NCBI RefSeq assembly: GCF_000227115.2
Contig: NC_016484.1
Location: 744,001-808,000 of the forward strand
From: Naumovozyma dairenensis CBS 421
Lineage: Eukaryota > Ascomycota > Saccharomycetes > Saccharomycetales > Saccharomycetaceae
Direction: 5' to 3'
DNA: 64,000 nucleotides
Below, in pieces: positions 1 through 8,861 of the stretch. How positions within the stretch are numbered: position 1 is the stretch's first letter; each line of letters begins with the position of its first letter. The notes under the pieces are model-generated. The model was not told where the DNA came from and did no database searches. It was given only the letters and a program-made list of their open reading frames with translations. Made by a program: the position numbers and the translations under genes.

Positions 1-370
1 CTTGGATGTCGGCATCACTATCTTCATCATCCAACTGTCTTCTTTGTAGGTTTTCAACAGCTTTTTCCAATATTTCCTCTTGTTTCTTAACTCTACGTCT
101 AGTCTTATTACCCCAACCAAAGGCAGTTGTTTCAGATTTCTTTTCATCTTCTGGCACATCAATTAACTTCTCCTTCTTTTCCTTGCTAATTCTATGTTCA
201 TCTTCACGAGCTTGTCTCTCTAGTTGTTTCTTGGCTAATTCTTTGGCAACATAATTTCTAATAAAAATGTAAGCACCGACAACTATCACTAACCTAATCC
301 CCTTCTTAGCGTCAAAATCAGCAAATGTATTCAAAGCTATCGTTTTTATCTTGTTCACTAGATATTCCAT
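1..370 (-). CDS. PGA2: Pga2-like ER/nuclear-envelope membrane protein (3' end cut by window edge)
   Basis: I read this frame directly from the minus strand: it opens at the ATG at 370-368 and runs 123 codons to the window edge. It has one hydrophobic segment (residues about 24-39), then a basic and charged coiled tail. A block with TAFGWGNKTRRRVKKQ (about 81-96) and a DEDSDADI stretch (about 114-121) match what I remember of S. cerevisiae Pga2 (YNL149C, 129 aa), an essential ER/nuclear-envelope protein needed for Gas1 and alkaline phosphatase processing. Only about ten C-terminal residues should be missing. It is divergent from FUR1. Another ATG-initiated frame on the same strand (545-318) overlaps its start; see findings. 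Identity comes from memory of the family, not from a search. Confidence 0.85.
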   Translation of the reverse strand, partial: MEYLVNKIKTIALNTFADFDAKKGIRLVIVVGAYIFIRNYVAKELAKKQLERQAREDEHRISKEKKEKLIDVPEDEKKSETTAFGWGNKTRRRVKKQEEILEKAVENLQRRQLDDEDSDADIQ

Positions 371-791
371 TCTTTATTATATCGTATATATACTGTTCTT
401 GGTCTTGTATTTGCGTAATGATTATTCTGTCAACGAATTGAAAATGTGAGAATAGTTGATCTTTATACTTAGTTAGTGGTAAAAGTCGATGAGCTTTAAA
501 ATCCTGAAATTTTCCAATTTGTTCCGATCCGAGAAAATCAATCATTTTCTACCCTAAAAATACATTTCCGTATTATTTAAAAAGGTTACATTTCAACCCT
601 ATAATTTGTGCAAATTTTCCCTAAGATAAAAAATATTTCACTTTTTGAAAAAAAAATGTCTGAAAAAATATTGTATTACTCTAAAACTTTTCAATAAAAA
701 CAATCCTCATTGCAAAGCTAAAACAATAAGAGAATATTAATCGCAAACAACAGTCCCTAACAAATAGTCAAGCAACCAAAAACGAAACAAG
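371..791. other. PGA2-FUR1 divergent intergenic region
   Basis: This AT-rich spacer serves as promoter for both flanking genes, which are transcribed away from each other. It holds A/T tracts around 626-660. On the minus strand it also holds most of a 75-codon frame (545-318) that runs into PGA2 in another reading frame. I see no RNA gene. Confidence 0.6.
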
Positions 792-1445
792 ATGGCATCA
801 ACTGAACCCTTCAAAAATGTGTTGTTATTACCTCAAACAAATCAATTATTGGGATTGTTTACAATCATCAGAGACAAGACAACTTCAAGATCTGACTTCA
901 TTTTCTATTCAGACAGAATCATTAGATTATTAGTCGAAGAAGGTTTAAATCATTTACCTGTCGAAAAAAAATCAGTCGATACCCATACTAATGAAGTTTT
1001 CGAAGGTGTCGGGTTCAAAGGGAAAATTTGTGGTGTCTCTATCGTTAGAGCTGGTGAATCTATGGAACAAGGTTTGAGAGATTGTTGTAGATCTGTTCGT
1101 ATCGGTAAGATTTTGATTCAAAGAGATGAAGAAACTGCTTTACCAAAATTGTATTATGAGAAATTACCTGAAGATATTTCAGATAGATTTGTCTTCTTAT
1201 TGGATCCAATGTTAGCTACCGGTGGTAGTGCTATTATGGCCACTGATGTCTTAATCAAGAGAGGTGTCAAACCAGAAAGAATTTTCTTCTTGAATTTGAT
1301 TTGTAGTAAAGAAGGTATTGATAATTACCATTCAGCTCATCCAGATGTCAAGATCGTTACAGGTGTCATAGATAGAGGTTTGAATGAAGACCGTTATTTG
1401 GTTCCAGGTCTTGGTGATTTCGGTGACAGATATTATTGTATTTGA
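792..1445 (+). CDS. FUR1: Uracil phosphoribosyltransferase
   Basis: The 217-aa product is the pyrimidine-salvage enzyme that makes UMP from uracil and PRPP in the cytosol, and in fungi it activates 5-fluorouracil. The PRPP-binding loop DPMLATGGSA is at residues 138-147. The RAGESMEQG segment is at about 86-94. The C-terminal uracil-site motif GLGDFGDRYY is at 206-215. The length fits the yeast family (216 aa in S. cerevisiae Fur1, YHR128W). The ATG at 792 has A at -3 in an A-rich leader. The gene is divergent from PGA2 and convergent with the DUF2009 gene. In S. cerevisiae FUR1 sits on chromosome VIII whereas PGA2 is on chromosome XIV, so this adjacency marks differential gene loss after genome duplication. 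Confidence 0.97.
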   Translation: MASTEPFKNVLLLPQTNQLLGLFTIIRDKTTSRSDFIFYSDRIIRLLVEEGLNHLPVEKKSVDTHTNEVFEGVGFKGKICGVSIVRAGESMEQGLRDCCRSVRIGKILIQRDEETALPKLYYEKLPEDISDRFVFLLDPMLATGGSAIMATDVLIKRGVKPERIFFLNLICSKEGIDNYHSAHPDVKIVTGVIDRGLNEDRYLVPGLGDFGDRYYCI

Positions 1446-1776
1446 TTGATCTTATTATTGTTAATGACTTAATACTTTTCACTATTATGATACTTAAAAA
1501 TCATTTCAGCATTTTTAGCAATTGCATTATTAATTCAATCATTCACTGAGTTAATATTGATGGTTATTTGTTAGTAGTTGATCTACTTTGTATTTATATT
1601 TCAATAAAACTTTTTTGAAACACACCATACTCGCTTCTTTTATCGTGAATACATAGCCTACGTTTCAATGACTATATTTTCTTTTTAATCTATAGAATAT
1701 CATATATAAGGATCGATGAGAAAAAATTATGTTATTTTTTCACCAGGTCCAAAGATAAATAGTCTACTAATACAAT
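1446..1776. other. Convergent 3' intergenic region
   Basis: This AT-rich region lies between two converging genes (FUR1 plus, DUF2009 gene minus). It carries ordinary yeast 3'-end signals such as TATATA-like runs near 1700. I see no gene in it. Confidence 0.6.
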
Positions 1777-3630
1777 TTAGAACCCTTCGGATCCGTTGAA
1801 ACCATTAAAGGAAGATAGTAGGAAGATATTGTAATATTTCTTTTTAGAAATTTCATTACAATGATTCCAAGCGGATGTTAGACGGCCATCAATACATGAA
1901 CCGCTCATGTAAAAGTTATCAGCACCAGATCCATCAAACATATGAGCAAATGCGTCCTGTAAAATTGTTAATTTCAAATCATCAACGGATCCATATTCCT
2001 TGTTTATGTATTCCAATAAATATTCATCCTTAGCCACTAACTCATTGATCTTTAATAATGTTTGATCAAAAGGGATCAAGATACTTGGGATTTGTGTGTA
2101 TTTATCAAGGAAAAATAATGCATTTGGAACAGCATCATCACCAAGATGTACCACAGATGAACCAACCCAGGAATCTGTCTTTGAGCGACATTCGGATATG
2201 ATCTCATGCATAGCTTTATAAATGGTTGGACATGATTTAATCCTATTCAATCCATGACCAGTGGATGCTAACTTATATTGATGTCCATCAAACAAATCAG
2301 AATCAGCCATATACCATAAACGAACCATTTCTCTTTGAATGATAGACCATAGTGTCAGAGATTGTTGAACATAATTCCATTGTCTTTGATGATCATGAGT
2401 TAATCTTGAACCGTTTCTGCCGTATTGAATACCAAGAGAATATTTGGATGCAATTTCTGGTTGGGTGAAAACGTCTAATCTTTCGAGCATTCTCATAATT
2501 GGTCGTCTATTCATATTCACGTAGGCATTATAATCACCAATGGAATATAGTACTTGACGTATATCTTCTTTGGAATAATATTTAGTACTGTATTTTGAAG
2601 CTAACATTTCAATAGCTGTTTCTTTCTGTTTGATCAATTTGCTAATTTGTGCTCTTGCCCTACCTACGGGAGAAATATGAGCAGTACCATACAAAATCAT
2701 TTTATCATTAAACATTTCTAATACTTTACCTTTATCCTCAGATCTAGAGGTTAGAAAGGATTGTATTGTGGTGATTGGCTTGAAAAAATGGAACTCCATA
2801 TGTTCTTCAATCTGAGGTAATCGTGAGTCCATAACCATATAACAAAGTTTACCATATGTATCTCTCATCCTCTCTGGGTTCATGATCTTATAACGTCTTC
2901 CGATTTCAAATATATCTTGGAACCACTTGGCATTATCATTAAAATTTTTCATTTCTAATAATTTCTGACCAACTTTCAAATTTGATGCAACCACTAATCC
3001 CGATAGTACAGAACAAATTTCCTTCAATTGTGCTACGATTCTTTTCGATTTTGAGGTATACGATAAGATATCAACCCGATCTGTATATTCAGAAACTTGT
3101 AATGCTGCCTCTAATAATTTCAATAAATGACGCTCTTCAGATGTCAATCTCATTGGAATAAAACGAGAACTTTCTTTTAAAGACTTTAACAGCTTATCAT
3201 CAATGGAATTTCCATTCCTAGAATTATTTGAAACTTCTTCCTTATCACCTTTATTTATCTCGTCTTGGAGTTTCTTCTGTCCATCTTCAGTCTCAGGTAA
3301 TCTTGGCTGTATATCATCGTTAGGTGATTCCGTAGCTTCTGTGTCATTTTTATGAGCGTCATCATTGATTTTCACATATTCATGCCTACGTCTTTTCCCA
3401 CCTCTATGGATCATTTCGAAGCAAACAACACAAAATCTCTCTTCACAATCATTGCAAATGATTTCCGCTTTCATATCTTTACATTCGATACATAGACTTG
3501 GATCTATTTCTTCATCTTCTAACTCGGTGTCAGAGAATGCATGCCCATTTGAATGTGGTTCTTCTTCATCGCTATTATCGACATATTCAGAATCCAATAT
3601 CTCCTTTAACGAACGTTTTGAGGAGCTCAT
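1777..3630 (-). CDS. B-box zinc finger plus DUF2009 (UPF0652-type) protein, function unknown
   Basis: The 617-aa protein starts at the ATG at 3630-3628. Its N-terminus is acidic. It is followed by a B-box-like zinc module with C47, C50, C59, C62, C67, C70, H75 and H83. A low-complexity charged linker follows (about 90-150). A long, well-conserved-looking globular region covers about 155-617 (for example NDNAKWFQDIFEIGRRYKIM and VHLGDDAVPNALFFLDKY). This arrangement matches the family I know as DUF2009/UPF0652, found in fission yeast, plants and protists, whose role is not established. I cannot name an S. cerevisiae counterpart, so this may be a gene lost there. Family membership is from memory. 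The zinc ligands are seen directly. The gene is divergent from the small membrane protein at 4000. Confidence 0.7.
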   Translation of the reverse strand: MSSSKRSLKEILDSEYVDNSDEEEPHSNGHAFSDTELEDEEIDPSLCIECKDMKAEIICNDCEERFCVVCFEMIHRGGKRRRHEYVKINDDAHKNDTEATESPNDDIQPRLPETEDGQKKLQDEINKGDKEEVSNNSRNGNSIDDKLLKSLKESSRFIPMRLTSEERHLLKLLEAALQVSEYTDRVDILSYTSKSKRIVAQLKEICSVLSGLVVASNLKVGQKLLEMKNFNDNAKWFQDIFEIGRRYKIMNPERMRDTYGKLCYMVMDSRLPQIEEHMEFHFFKPITTIQSFLTSRSEDKGKVLEMFNDKMILYGTAHISPVGRARAQISKLIKQKETAIEMLASKYSTKYYSKEDIRQVLYSIGDYNAYVNMNRRPIMRMLERLDVFTQPEIASKYSLGIQYGRNGSRLTHDHQRQWNYVQQSLTLWSIIQREMVRLWYMADSDLFDGHQYKLASTGHGLNRIKSCPTIYKAMHEIISECRSKTDSWVGSSVVHLGDDAVPNALFFLDKYTQIPSILIPFDQTLLKINELVAKDEYLLEYINKEYGSVDDLKLTILQDAFAHMFDGSGADNFYMSGSCIDGRLTSAWNHCNEISKKKYYNIFLLSSFNGFNGSEGF

Positions 3631-3999
3631 TTTTTTTCGTAATATAAATAGAAGAGTGGCCGAGGACTTTCTATTGATTAATACAGGTTCTTATTTCATT
3701 CTTTTATTTTTCCCAAATTCGTGTATTATCTGAACTGATAGAATTAGTTTGAGTTATGTAATAATGAAAAATTTCAGGAACAAAACGGAAATCGGACTGT
3801 TTACAAATTTACTGTTGACAATAGCAAAACAAATACACGTAGAGATCATCATGCAACACTAAAACATTACAGCTACGTATTGAAATAACCAAAGGTAAAG
3901 AGCAATCTACTTTTACGCTCAATACAGTGTATTCCCTGATATTATCATTAAGAGGTTGAGTTCTCGAGTTATTACCTTAAACTATAGCTGTACTACAAT
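3631..3999. other. Divergent promoter region
   Basis: 369 bp lie between the DUF2009 gene (minus) and the small membrane protein (plus). The region is AT-rich. I recognise no specific operator. Confidence 0.5.
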
Positions 4000-4311
4000 A
4001 TGGAGCCCAAAAGTACCAGATTAGGAGGGTCATCCTTTACATCCAAGAAGATAATCAAGATTATATTGCTGACTGTTTCACTCAATCTCCTAATAATGAA
4101 CGGAATACCGTACATTCAATATCAAACAGAAAGATTAAGAAATATATTGTTTTCTTATTTCCATACTACCACGCCCACCGATAGTGAGAATTCATTACCT
4201 ATATTTGCTGAAAGTATAATGGATTTCGATGACTTTAATACCGTGGATGTGAAACGATTGAGTGGATTTATCATTATTTGTTTGCTATTTGTTGTTCCAT
4301 TTTTCTTTTAG
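4000..4311 (+). CDS. Small two-helix membrane protein, function unknown (positional candidate for YNL146W)
   Basis: The 103-aa frame begins with ATG at 4000. It has a basic N-terminus, a first membrane segment at about 19-39, a polar luminal or cytosolic loop rich in Thr, Ser and Asp (about 40-84), and a second hydrophobic segment at 87-103 that runs to the very C-terminus and ends in Phe residues. No enzymatic motif is visible. S. cerevisiae has a small ER-localised protein of about 100 aa (YNL146W) between PGA2 and YNL144C, transcribed in the same relative direction as this frame. That makes it the best positional candidate, but I cannot confirm it by sequence. It could also be a chance frame, although its two clean membrane segments argue against that. 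Confidence 0.5.
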   Translation: MEPKSTRLGGSSFTSKKIIKIILLTVSLNLLIMNGIPYIQYQTERLRNILFSYFHTTTPTDSENSLPIFAESIMDFDDFNTVDVKRLSGFIIICLLFVVPFFF

Positions 4312-5809
4312 TGAGAGTACGTACGCGTGTAACATTGACTAATGGCAAACCCTAGGTCAAATAGAACTATGTCACATATTCTATCAATACCCATAGCTAA
4401 AACATCCTACCCACTTGTCTATTGTGGTATTTGACTCGTTACTTTAATCTAGAATTGCGATGTGGAGAGGTGAAACATTGCATAATGATTTCTAACTTGG
4501 GGAGGAAAAGAAATATTGTAAACCTTCGAGGCACCTTGCAAGTTCCCACTCCAGTGCAACGACACCAAATGACTAAATGGACAATTGGAGAAAAAAATGC
4601 AAGGGCAAGTCCAAAACACTGACTTGTAACGGAAGCGTAACTAACTTCCCTTCTAATTTTTTCCCATTACCACTTCAATCTGTACCATTTGGAAAGCTAT
4701 CTAGTGTTGACGATTGAAATTTATTTTTATGGCAATTCTAAATAGTAGCATGTCCCTAGACATTTTCTGGGAACATGTATATTTTGAAATATTAAGAAGG
4801 TCAGCTAAGTCTGCTTCATCATGTACTAAACCGCAGATACAAATCCACAATATTCTACCGTGGACCACCAATTTCAACGGATTAAAGCTGTGGAAACTAG
4901 TATCGAGACGAAGACTAAACTGGACGTTACCGGTATTGTCACATTTCCGTTTAAGCGACAGCGCTACAGATAAGCAGAGTCGTACTTTTTTGGAGGCACC
5001 CTTTACGAAAATATTATTATGCTGTGACCACAAGGGACAGAGTTACTTTTCCTTGCGATATCGAGGCCGCAAACCATGAATAATTCCAGGCCAGCTTCTC
5101 TGCTCTTTCGACGTATTTAAAAAATATAGTCAATGATATAGCTGATTTTACACAGATTCGATATCAGGGCTATTGTTACAAGCATATCTATGAGCTACGT
5201 AGCTTTATTAATTGAGTTGACAAAAGATAACTTAACCAGTTATTGTTTCTACCGCCATCTCGATATTCTAATACTCCACTCCAAGCTGTTTTTTTTTGAG
5301 GTTATTCTGAGGAGGAAGCTATAATGTGAAGGGAATTACTGATACTTTATAGAAGTCGAGCAGTACGTCTTGGATTTAAACTTACATTGGATAAGGTATG
5401 GGTATGCGTATTCAAACTACCTTATGACATCTATATGATTTCTCCACCGAACACAACTTCTGGAAAAGAATTATTACCAAGATATCACACTACAGAAGAT
5501 TTAAAACTTAAATTATTTTATTTGAATACTTTTATTTCTGATCGCGATAACAAAAGTACGTCTTTTCACAAAAAGAAGTAAGGTTCGAAAGTGTATATCT
5601 TTATTACCAGTAGAGGTGAATATCATCATACTGAATCTATTTACGGTGAAAGAAGTTCATAAAAGTCGTTAAAAGTATATAAATATATAAAAGATGTCAT
5701 TAAGATTCATTAAAAAAATAATACATGATATAATACAATTTTGGGTGGTGTGATGTGATGTGATGTAATGTGGTGTGTCGTGATGTGATGTGATGATAGA
5801 TTTAATCAT
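4312..5809. other. 1.5-kb gene-free region with a terminal GTGAT-rich microsatellite
   Basis: I see no credible gene. The longer open frames here (about 4701-5079 on both strands, and 5387-5581) lack a proper ATG start and resemble nothing I know. The a-factor gene MFA2, which sits next to YNL144C in S. cerevisiae, was looked for (FWDPAC followed by a CAAX end) and not found. A repeat of GTGAT/TGATG units occupies about 5747-5796, just past the 3' end of the PH-domain gene. Confidence 0.55.
5747..5796. repeat. GTGAT-type microsatellite
   Basis: Imperfect tandem GTGAT/GTAAT/GTGGT units run through this 50-bp stretch, 14-60 bp downstream of the stop codon of the PH-domain gene. Confidence 0.75.
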
Positions 5810-7681
5810 TCAAAGCTCCTTTGGAGAATAAAGATCTTCCCAAGCCAAGTTAATTCTATTCCCAGCTTTCATTAACCCCCATACTCCGACAATATTTGCT
5901 TTCAAATAATGATTTTTCATATTTTCATTAATGTTTTTGGAATTAAATGCCACTCCATTATTTCCTACATAAATTGATGGATTATTAGTCTTAAACCTTG
6001 GTGGATTTGTTGGAGTGAAGATGATCTTGTCTATCCATTTATGATTTTCAGTCATTGTCTTTATACAACGTATAGAATCTTTAATGTATCTTTTCCTTGA
6101 TGTTTCTTTTAATGGTGGTATCCATTTGTAATCATTTTCATCATCAAGATACGACTCCTCATCATCAGTTTCATTTTCATTTTCAAAATCTGAGTCAGAA
6201 TTGAAATCTTCTTCTGGATCAATACCTTCTTCTTGATATATTGAATTCGCGACATCATTAGTTGTATGAGTGTCTGTTGCGAGAAGTATTGTGGCGTTCT
6301 CGTCATCATCGTCGTCGTCGCCATCGTCCCTACTATTTAGGTCTTCAGTAGAAGATGATGATGTTGTTGATACAGTACTTTCTCTACGTAATTGAGAGCA
6401 GTTTTGTTTATCATTCTTGTTCTTTTGAGAAATTGCAGTTATCGTATTGGCATTCGATGATGAAGATGAAGATGAAGTTAATGATGGAATAAAGAAATTA
6501 GTGAATTTTGATTTCAAGGTTCCATTTGCATTTGAATTGGAATTGGAATCGAAGTTAGAAGATGATGATTTATTTTGTTGTGAGCCTCTATTACTGGTAT
6601 TTCTTCCTCTGCTTCTGCTTCTTCTTCTTCTTCTTCTTCTTCTTCTCCTTCTACGTGGTATTATTCTATAAGTGGGGAAATCTCTAATTTGTAAATCGAG
6701 GGAGATTGAAATACCGATATCGATGGATGTAGTCCAATGAATCAAATCATCTATAGTTGAGAAATTCAATAGGAATTGATTTGATTCACAACGGAATCTT
6801 AATAATGTTTGATCTTCGTCAGTTAGTTTTTTATTTTTTTGAATATCTGATGGATATCCAATTTTTGCATATTGTAAAGAATATGTTTTAAAGATTTTCT
6901 TTTCATTTAAATATTTGGATTTATTTGCATTAATTAATTGGATTGATTTTAAGTTCTGTTCTGTTGAAATTGGTAACGGTTGTGATTTGGAATTCATGTT
7001 CATTATATTGTTATTAATGTTATGGATTTTCGAATTCAATGATGAGAGGAACCCACTACTGCTGTTGTTACTTTTCTTTTTTTGTTTCATTGCTGTTGCT
7101 GTTGAAATTTTCTGAGATTTTTGTTTGGATATTACAATATTGTCGAGTAGAGGATCATTTTCATCTATCTGATAAAAATTTAATTGGGTAGAATTCAATT
7201 CCATGATGACTATTTTCCAAGCTTGTGATGAATATGATACAGGTTGGAAGGGAGAATTCCATTCTAATTTCATTGAAACTAAAGAAATACCTTCAACAGC
7301 TGGAGAATAAGAAGGTAATGGTTCATTTCCATGTGATAGAGATTCATAAATAGGGAAAGATATTTTGGTTGAAGGGTTAGCGACATTATATAGTGGGCAC
7401 TCAGCAGGGTATGGATCTATATGTTTTAAGAAATCGTTAGCATTGTCATCAAATATGATATCTTCATCTAAATGAACATTTTCATGGATTACTTTGATAT
7501 TATTTTCCGAAAAAGATAAAGTGGAGTTACTTGAGAAAGTAGATATTGAAGTGGTATTCTCGAAAAGTGAGCTTGGGGCATCTGATGAAGTGATTGATCT
7601 TGATTTTATCCTGGTTGCGTTATTATTAACGTATAGTTTTTGTGATGCTTGAGGGTTAAAACTCGAGAAAAACGAGGACAT
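5810..7681 (-). CDS. PH-domain protein of the YHR131C/YNL144C family
   Basis: The 623-aa protein starts at ATG 7681. It has a Ser/Asn-rich N-terminus with a SPxSLFEN-like block. An LPSY motif (residues 122-125) is a possible WW-domain (Rsp5) ligand. The pleckstrin-homology-like core lies at about 133-335 and is interrupted by an Asn/Ser-rich insert. Then come exactly twelve consecutive arginines (343-354), Ser- and Asp-rich disorder, and a conserved C-terminal segment (WIPPLKETSRKRYIKDSIRC). S. cerevisiae has two paralogues, YHR131C (840 aa) and YNL144C (740 aa), both uncharacterised. This protein is shorter. Position after PGA2 and FUR1 fits either ohnologue track, so I do not choose between them. 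The arginine run is the oddest element and is absent from my recollection of the family. Confidence 0.82.
   Translation of the reverse strand: MSSFFSSFNPQASQKLYVNNNATRIKSRSITSSDAPSSLFENTTSISTFSSNSTLSFSENNIKVIHENVHLDEDIIFDDNANDFLKHIDPYPAECPLYNVANPSTKISFPIYESLSHGNEPLPSYSPAVEGISLVSMKLEWNSPFQPVSYSSQAWKIVIMELNSTQLNFYQIDENDPLLDNIVISKQKSQKISTATAMKQKKKSNNSSSGFLSSLNSKIHNINNNIMNMNSKSQPLPISTEQNLKSIQLINANKSKYLNEKKIFKTYSLQYAKIGYPSDIQKNKKLTDEDQTLLRFRCESNQFLLNFSTIDDLIHWTTSIDIGISISLDLQIRDFPTYRIIPRRRRRRRRRRRRSRSRGRNTSNRGSQQNKSSSSNFDSNSNSNANGTLKSKFTNFFIPSLTSSSSSSSNANTITAISQKNKNDKQNCSQLRRESTVSTTSSSSTEDLNSRDDGDDDDDDENATILLATDTHTTNDVANSIYQEEGIDPEEDFNSDSDFENENETDDEESYLDDENDYKWIPPLKETSRKRYIKDSIRCIKTMTENHKWIDKIIFTPTNPPRFKTNNPSIYVGNNGVAFNSKNINENMKNHYLKANIVGVWGLMKAGNRINLAWEDLYSPKEL
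6620..6655 (-). repeat. AGA-codon run encoding 12 arginines
   Basis: Within the PH-domain gene, CGT, AGA, AGG and nine AGA codons follow one another on the minus strand. The run is followed by alternating Ser and Arg codons. The plus strand shows a TCT/TTC triplet repeat. Confidence 0.95.
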
Positions 7682-8861
7682 ATCTTGTGTTGTACGAAAC
7701 TAGTAGTATGGGTAGTTTTTTGATACTTCAGTTTCTTTGTAACTTCAAGAGAGCCACTGAGTTCTATATATATATATTTGTGGATATACAGTAGAGTAAC
7801 AAATGGGGACTCCTCACTTAAATAAAGGGATGGTTATATACTTTTCTTTGATAAGGAAGAATTGGGATATACCAGGATATGTCGTGTTATATAGAACGAG
7901 TATATTTATTGCAGTCTTGAGGATCACGTTGAGACCGGTTTATTTAAAGTTATTTCTGTTCTATATCCTCTTTTCGTCTTATGGTCAATCAATCATATGT
8001 TAGGGGTAAAAATGTTTTTTGTAAGGACATCCCATTTCTTGAGAGGAGGGAAAGTACAACCCTCTCTGTTTTAGTTCTCCTTTCAACATTTTTTCTAACA
8101 GCTGCCAAGTCAAACCCTCTTTTTTGTAAAGTTTTGATTTGCAAATGGCACCAATAACGGTAAGGGTTCATAATTTTTTGCGTCTTTATTTATTTTCTAT
8201 CTTGGAGTATCTGAGATTTTCGGCCGCACCCCCAATTAAAATGTTTTCCAGTCTACACAAACCCCTAACCCTGCCCCTACCCGCTAGCATGTTCTGGCTA
8301 TTGTTACTCGTTTCCTATACAATAGGCTGCTCCTCGAGGAAGCAACTTGGCAATTCGGCTCGGAACAACCCGTGAGATTAACAGTGGGGAGGAGGAGGGG
8401 GGGGACAGTCAAAGTCGACGACAAAAGTTGGTTCCTTCCCTACACAGGAGAGAAGAGCAGAAGAAGGAAGGAAAATACGGAAAAAAAAAACTAAAAGCAA
8501 CACATGGTTCTTTGTGCGTGAGATCCACTGAGTCTGGACTCAGTCAATGGGACGGTCGGTATCCAAATTGAGTTGAAAACGAATCTGAATTCGAATTAAA
8601 TGAGGGGGAGGTGAAGATCAAGGCGAAGGCGAAGGCGAAGGCAAAGGCGGAGAAACAGAAAGAGAAAGAAAACGATTCCAATTCCACAGAGGAACACTCG
8701 GAGAGAGGGGAGCATTATTCCTTCCGTGTCAAATAAGGAAATCGCGGGGTAAAAAAGAAGGATGAAAAGAGGAAATGAGAAGAAGGCAAAAATAAAAAAA
8801 GAATTACGTAATTTATTCCGGTAGCATTTATTGTATGTATGCGGCAGATACCCTAGGGTTT
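7682..8861. other. PH-gene upstream region with G-rich tracts; synteny junction
   Basis: These 1.18 kb upstream of the PH-domain gene also separate it from the 3' end of ASI2. Several CCCCT pentamers (STRE-like, for example in 8268-8279), a G-run at 8387-8404, a dyad at 8527-8544 and a GGCGAA repeat at 8621-8650 are visible. The open frames here have no recognisable homology. Relative to S. cerevisiae this is a rearrangement junction (YNL144C next to YNL159C). Confidence 0.55.
8621..8650. repeat. GGCGAA hexanucleotide microsatellite
   Basis: About five hexamer units of AGGCGA, the last degenerate, in the upstream DNA of the PH-domain gene. Confidence 0.85.

Noticed and set aside
4701..5079. 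Two long overlapping open frames on opposite strands
   Set aside because: Both open with TTG rather than ATG, have no recognisable domain, and the residues do not resemble any neighbouring-gene family such as LSM7 or MFA2.
5387..5581. 64-codon open frame upstream of the GTGAT repeat
   Set aside because: It starts with TTG, is short, and no similarity is recognised.
6447..6671. Leucine-rich frame opposite the PH-domain gene
   Set aside because: It is the antisense shadow of the arginine and serine repeats.
7495..7525. TTTTCCGAAAAAG, resembling a centromere CDEIII core
   Set aside because: It lies inside the PH-domain coding sequence, with no CDEI or AT-rich CDEII partner.
7803..8003. 66-codon hydrophobic frame
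   Set aside because: AT-rich DNA easily gives such frames. No conserved features are seen, and it lies in a promoter region.
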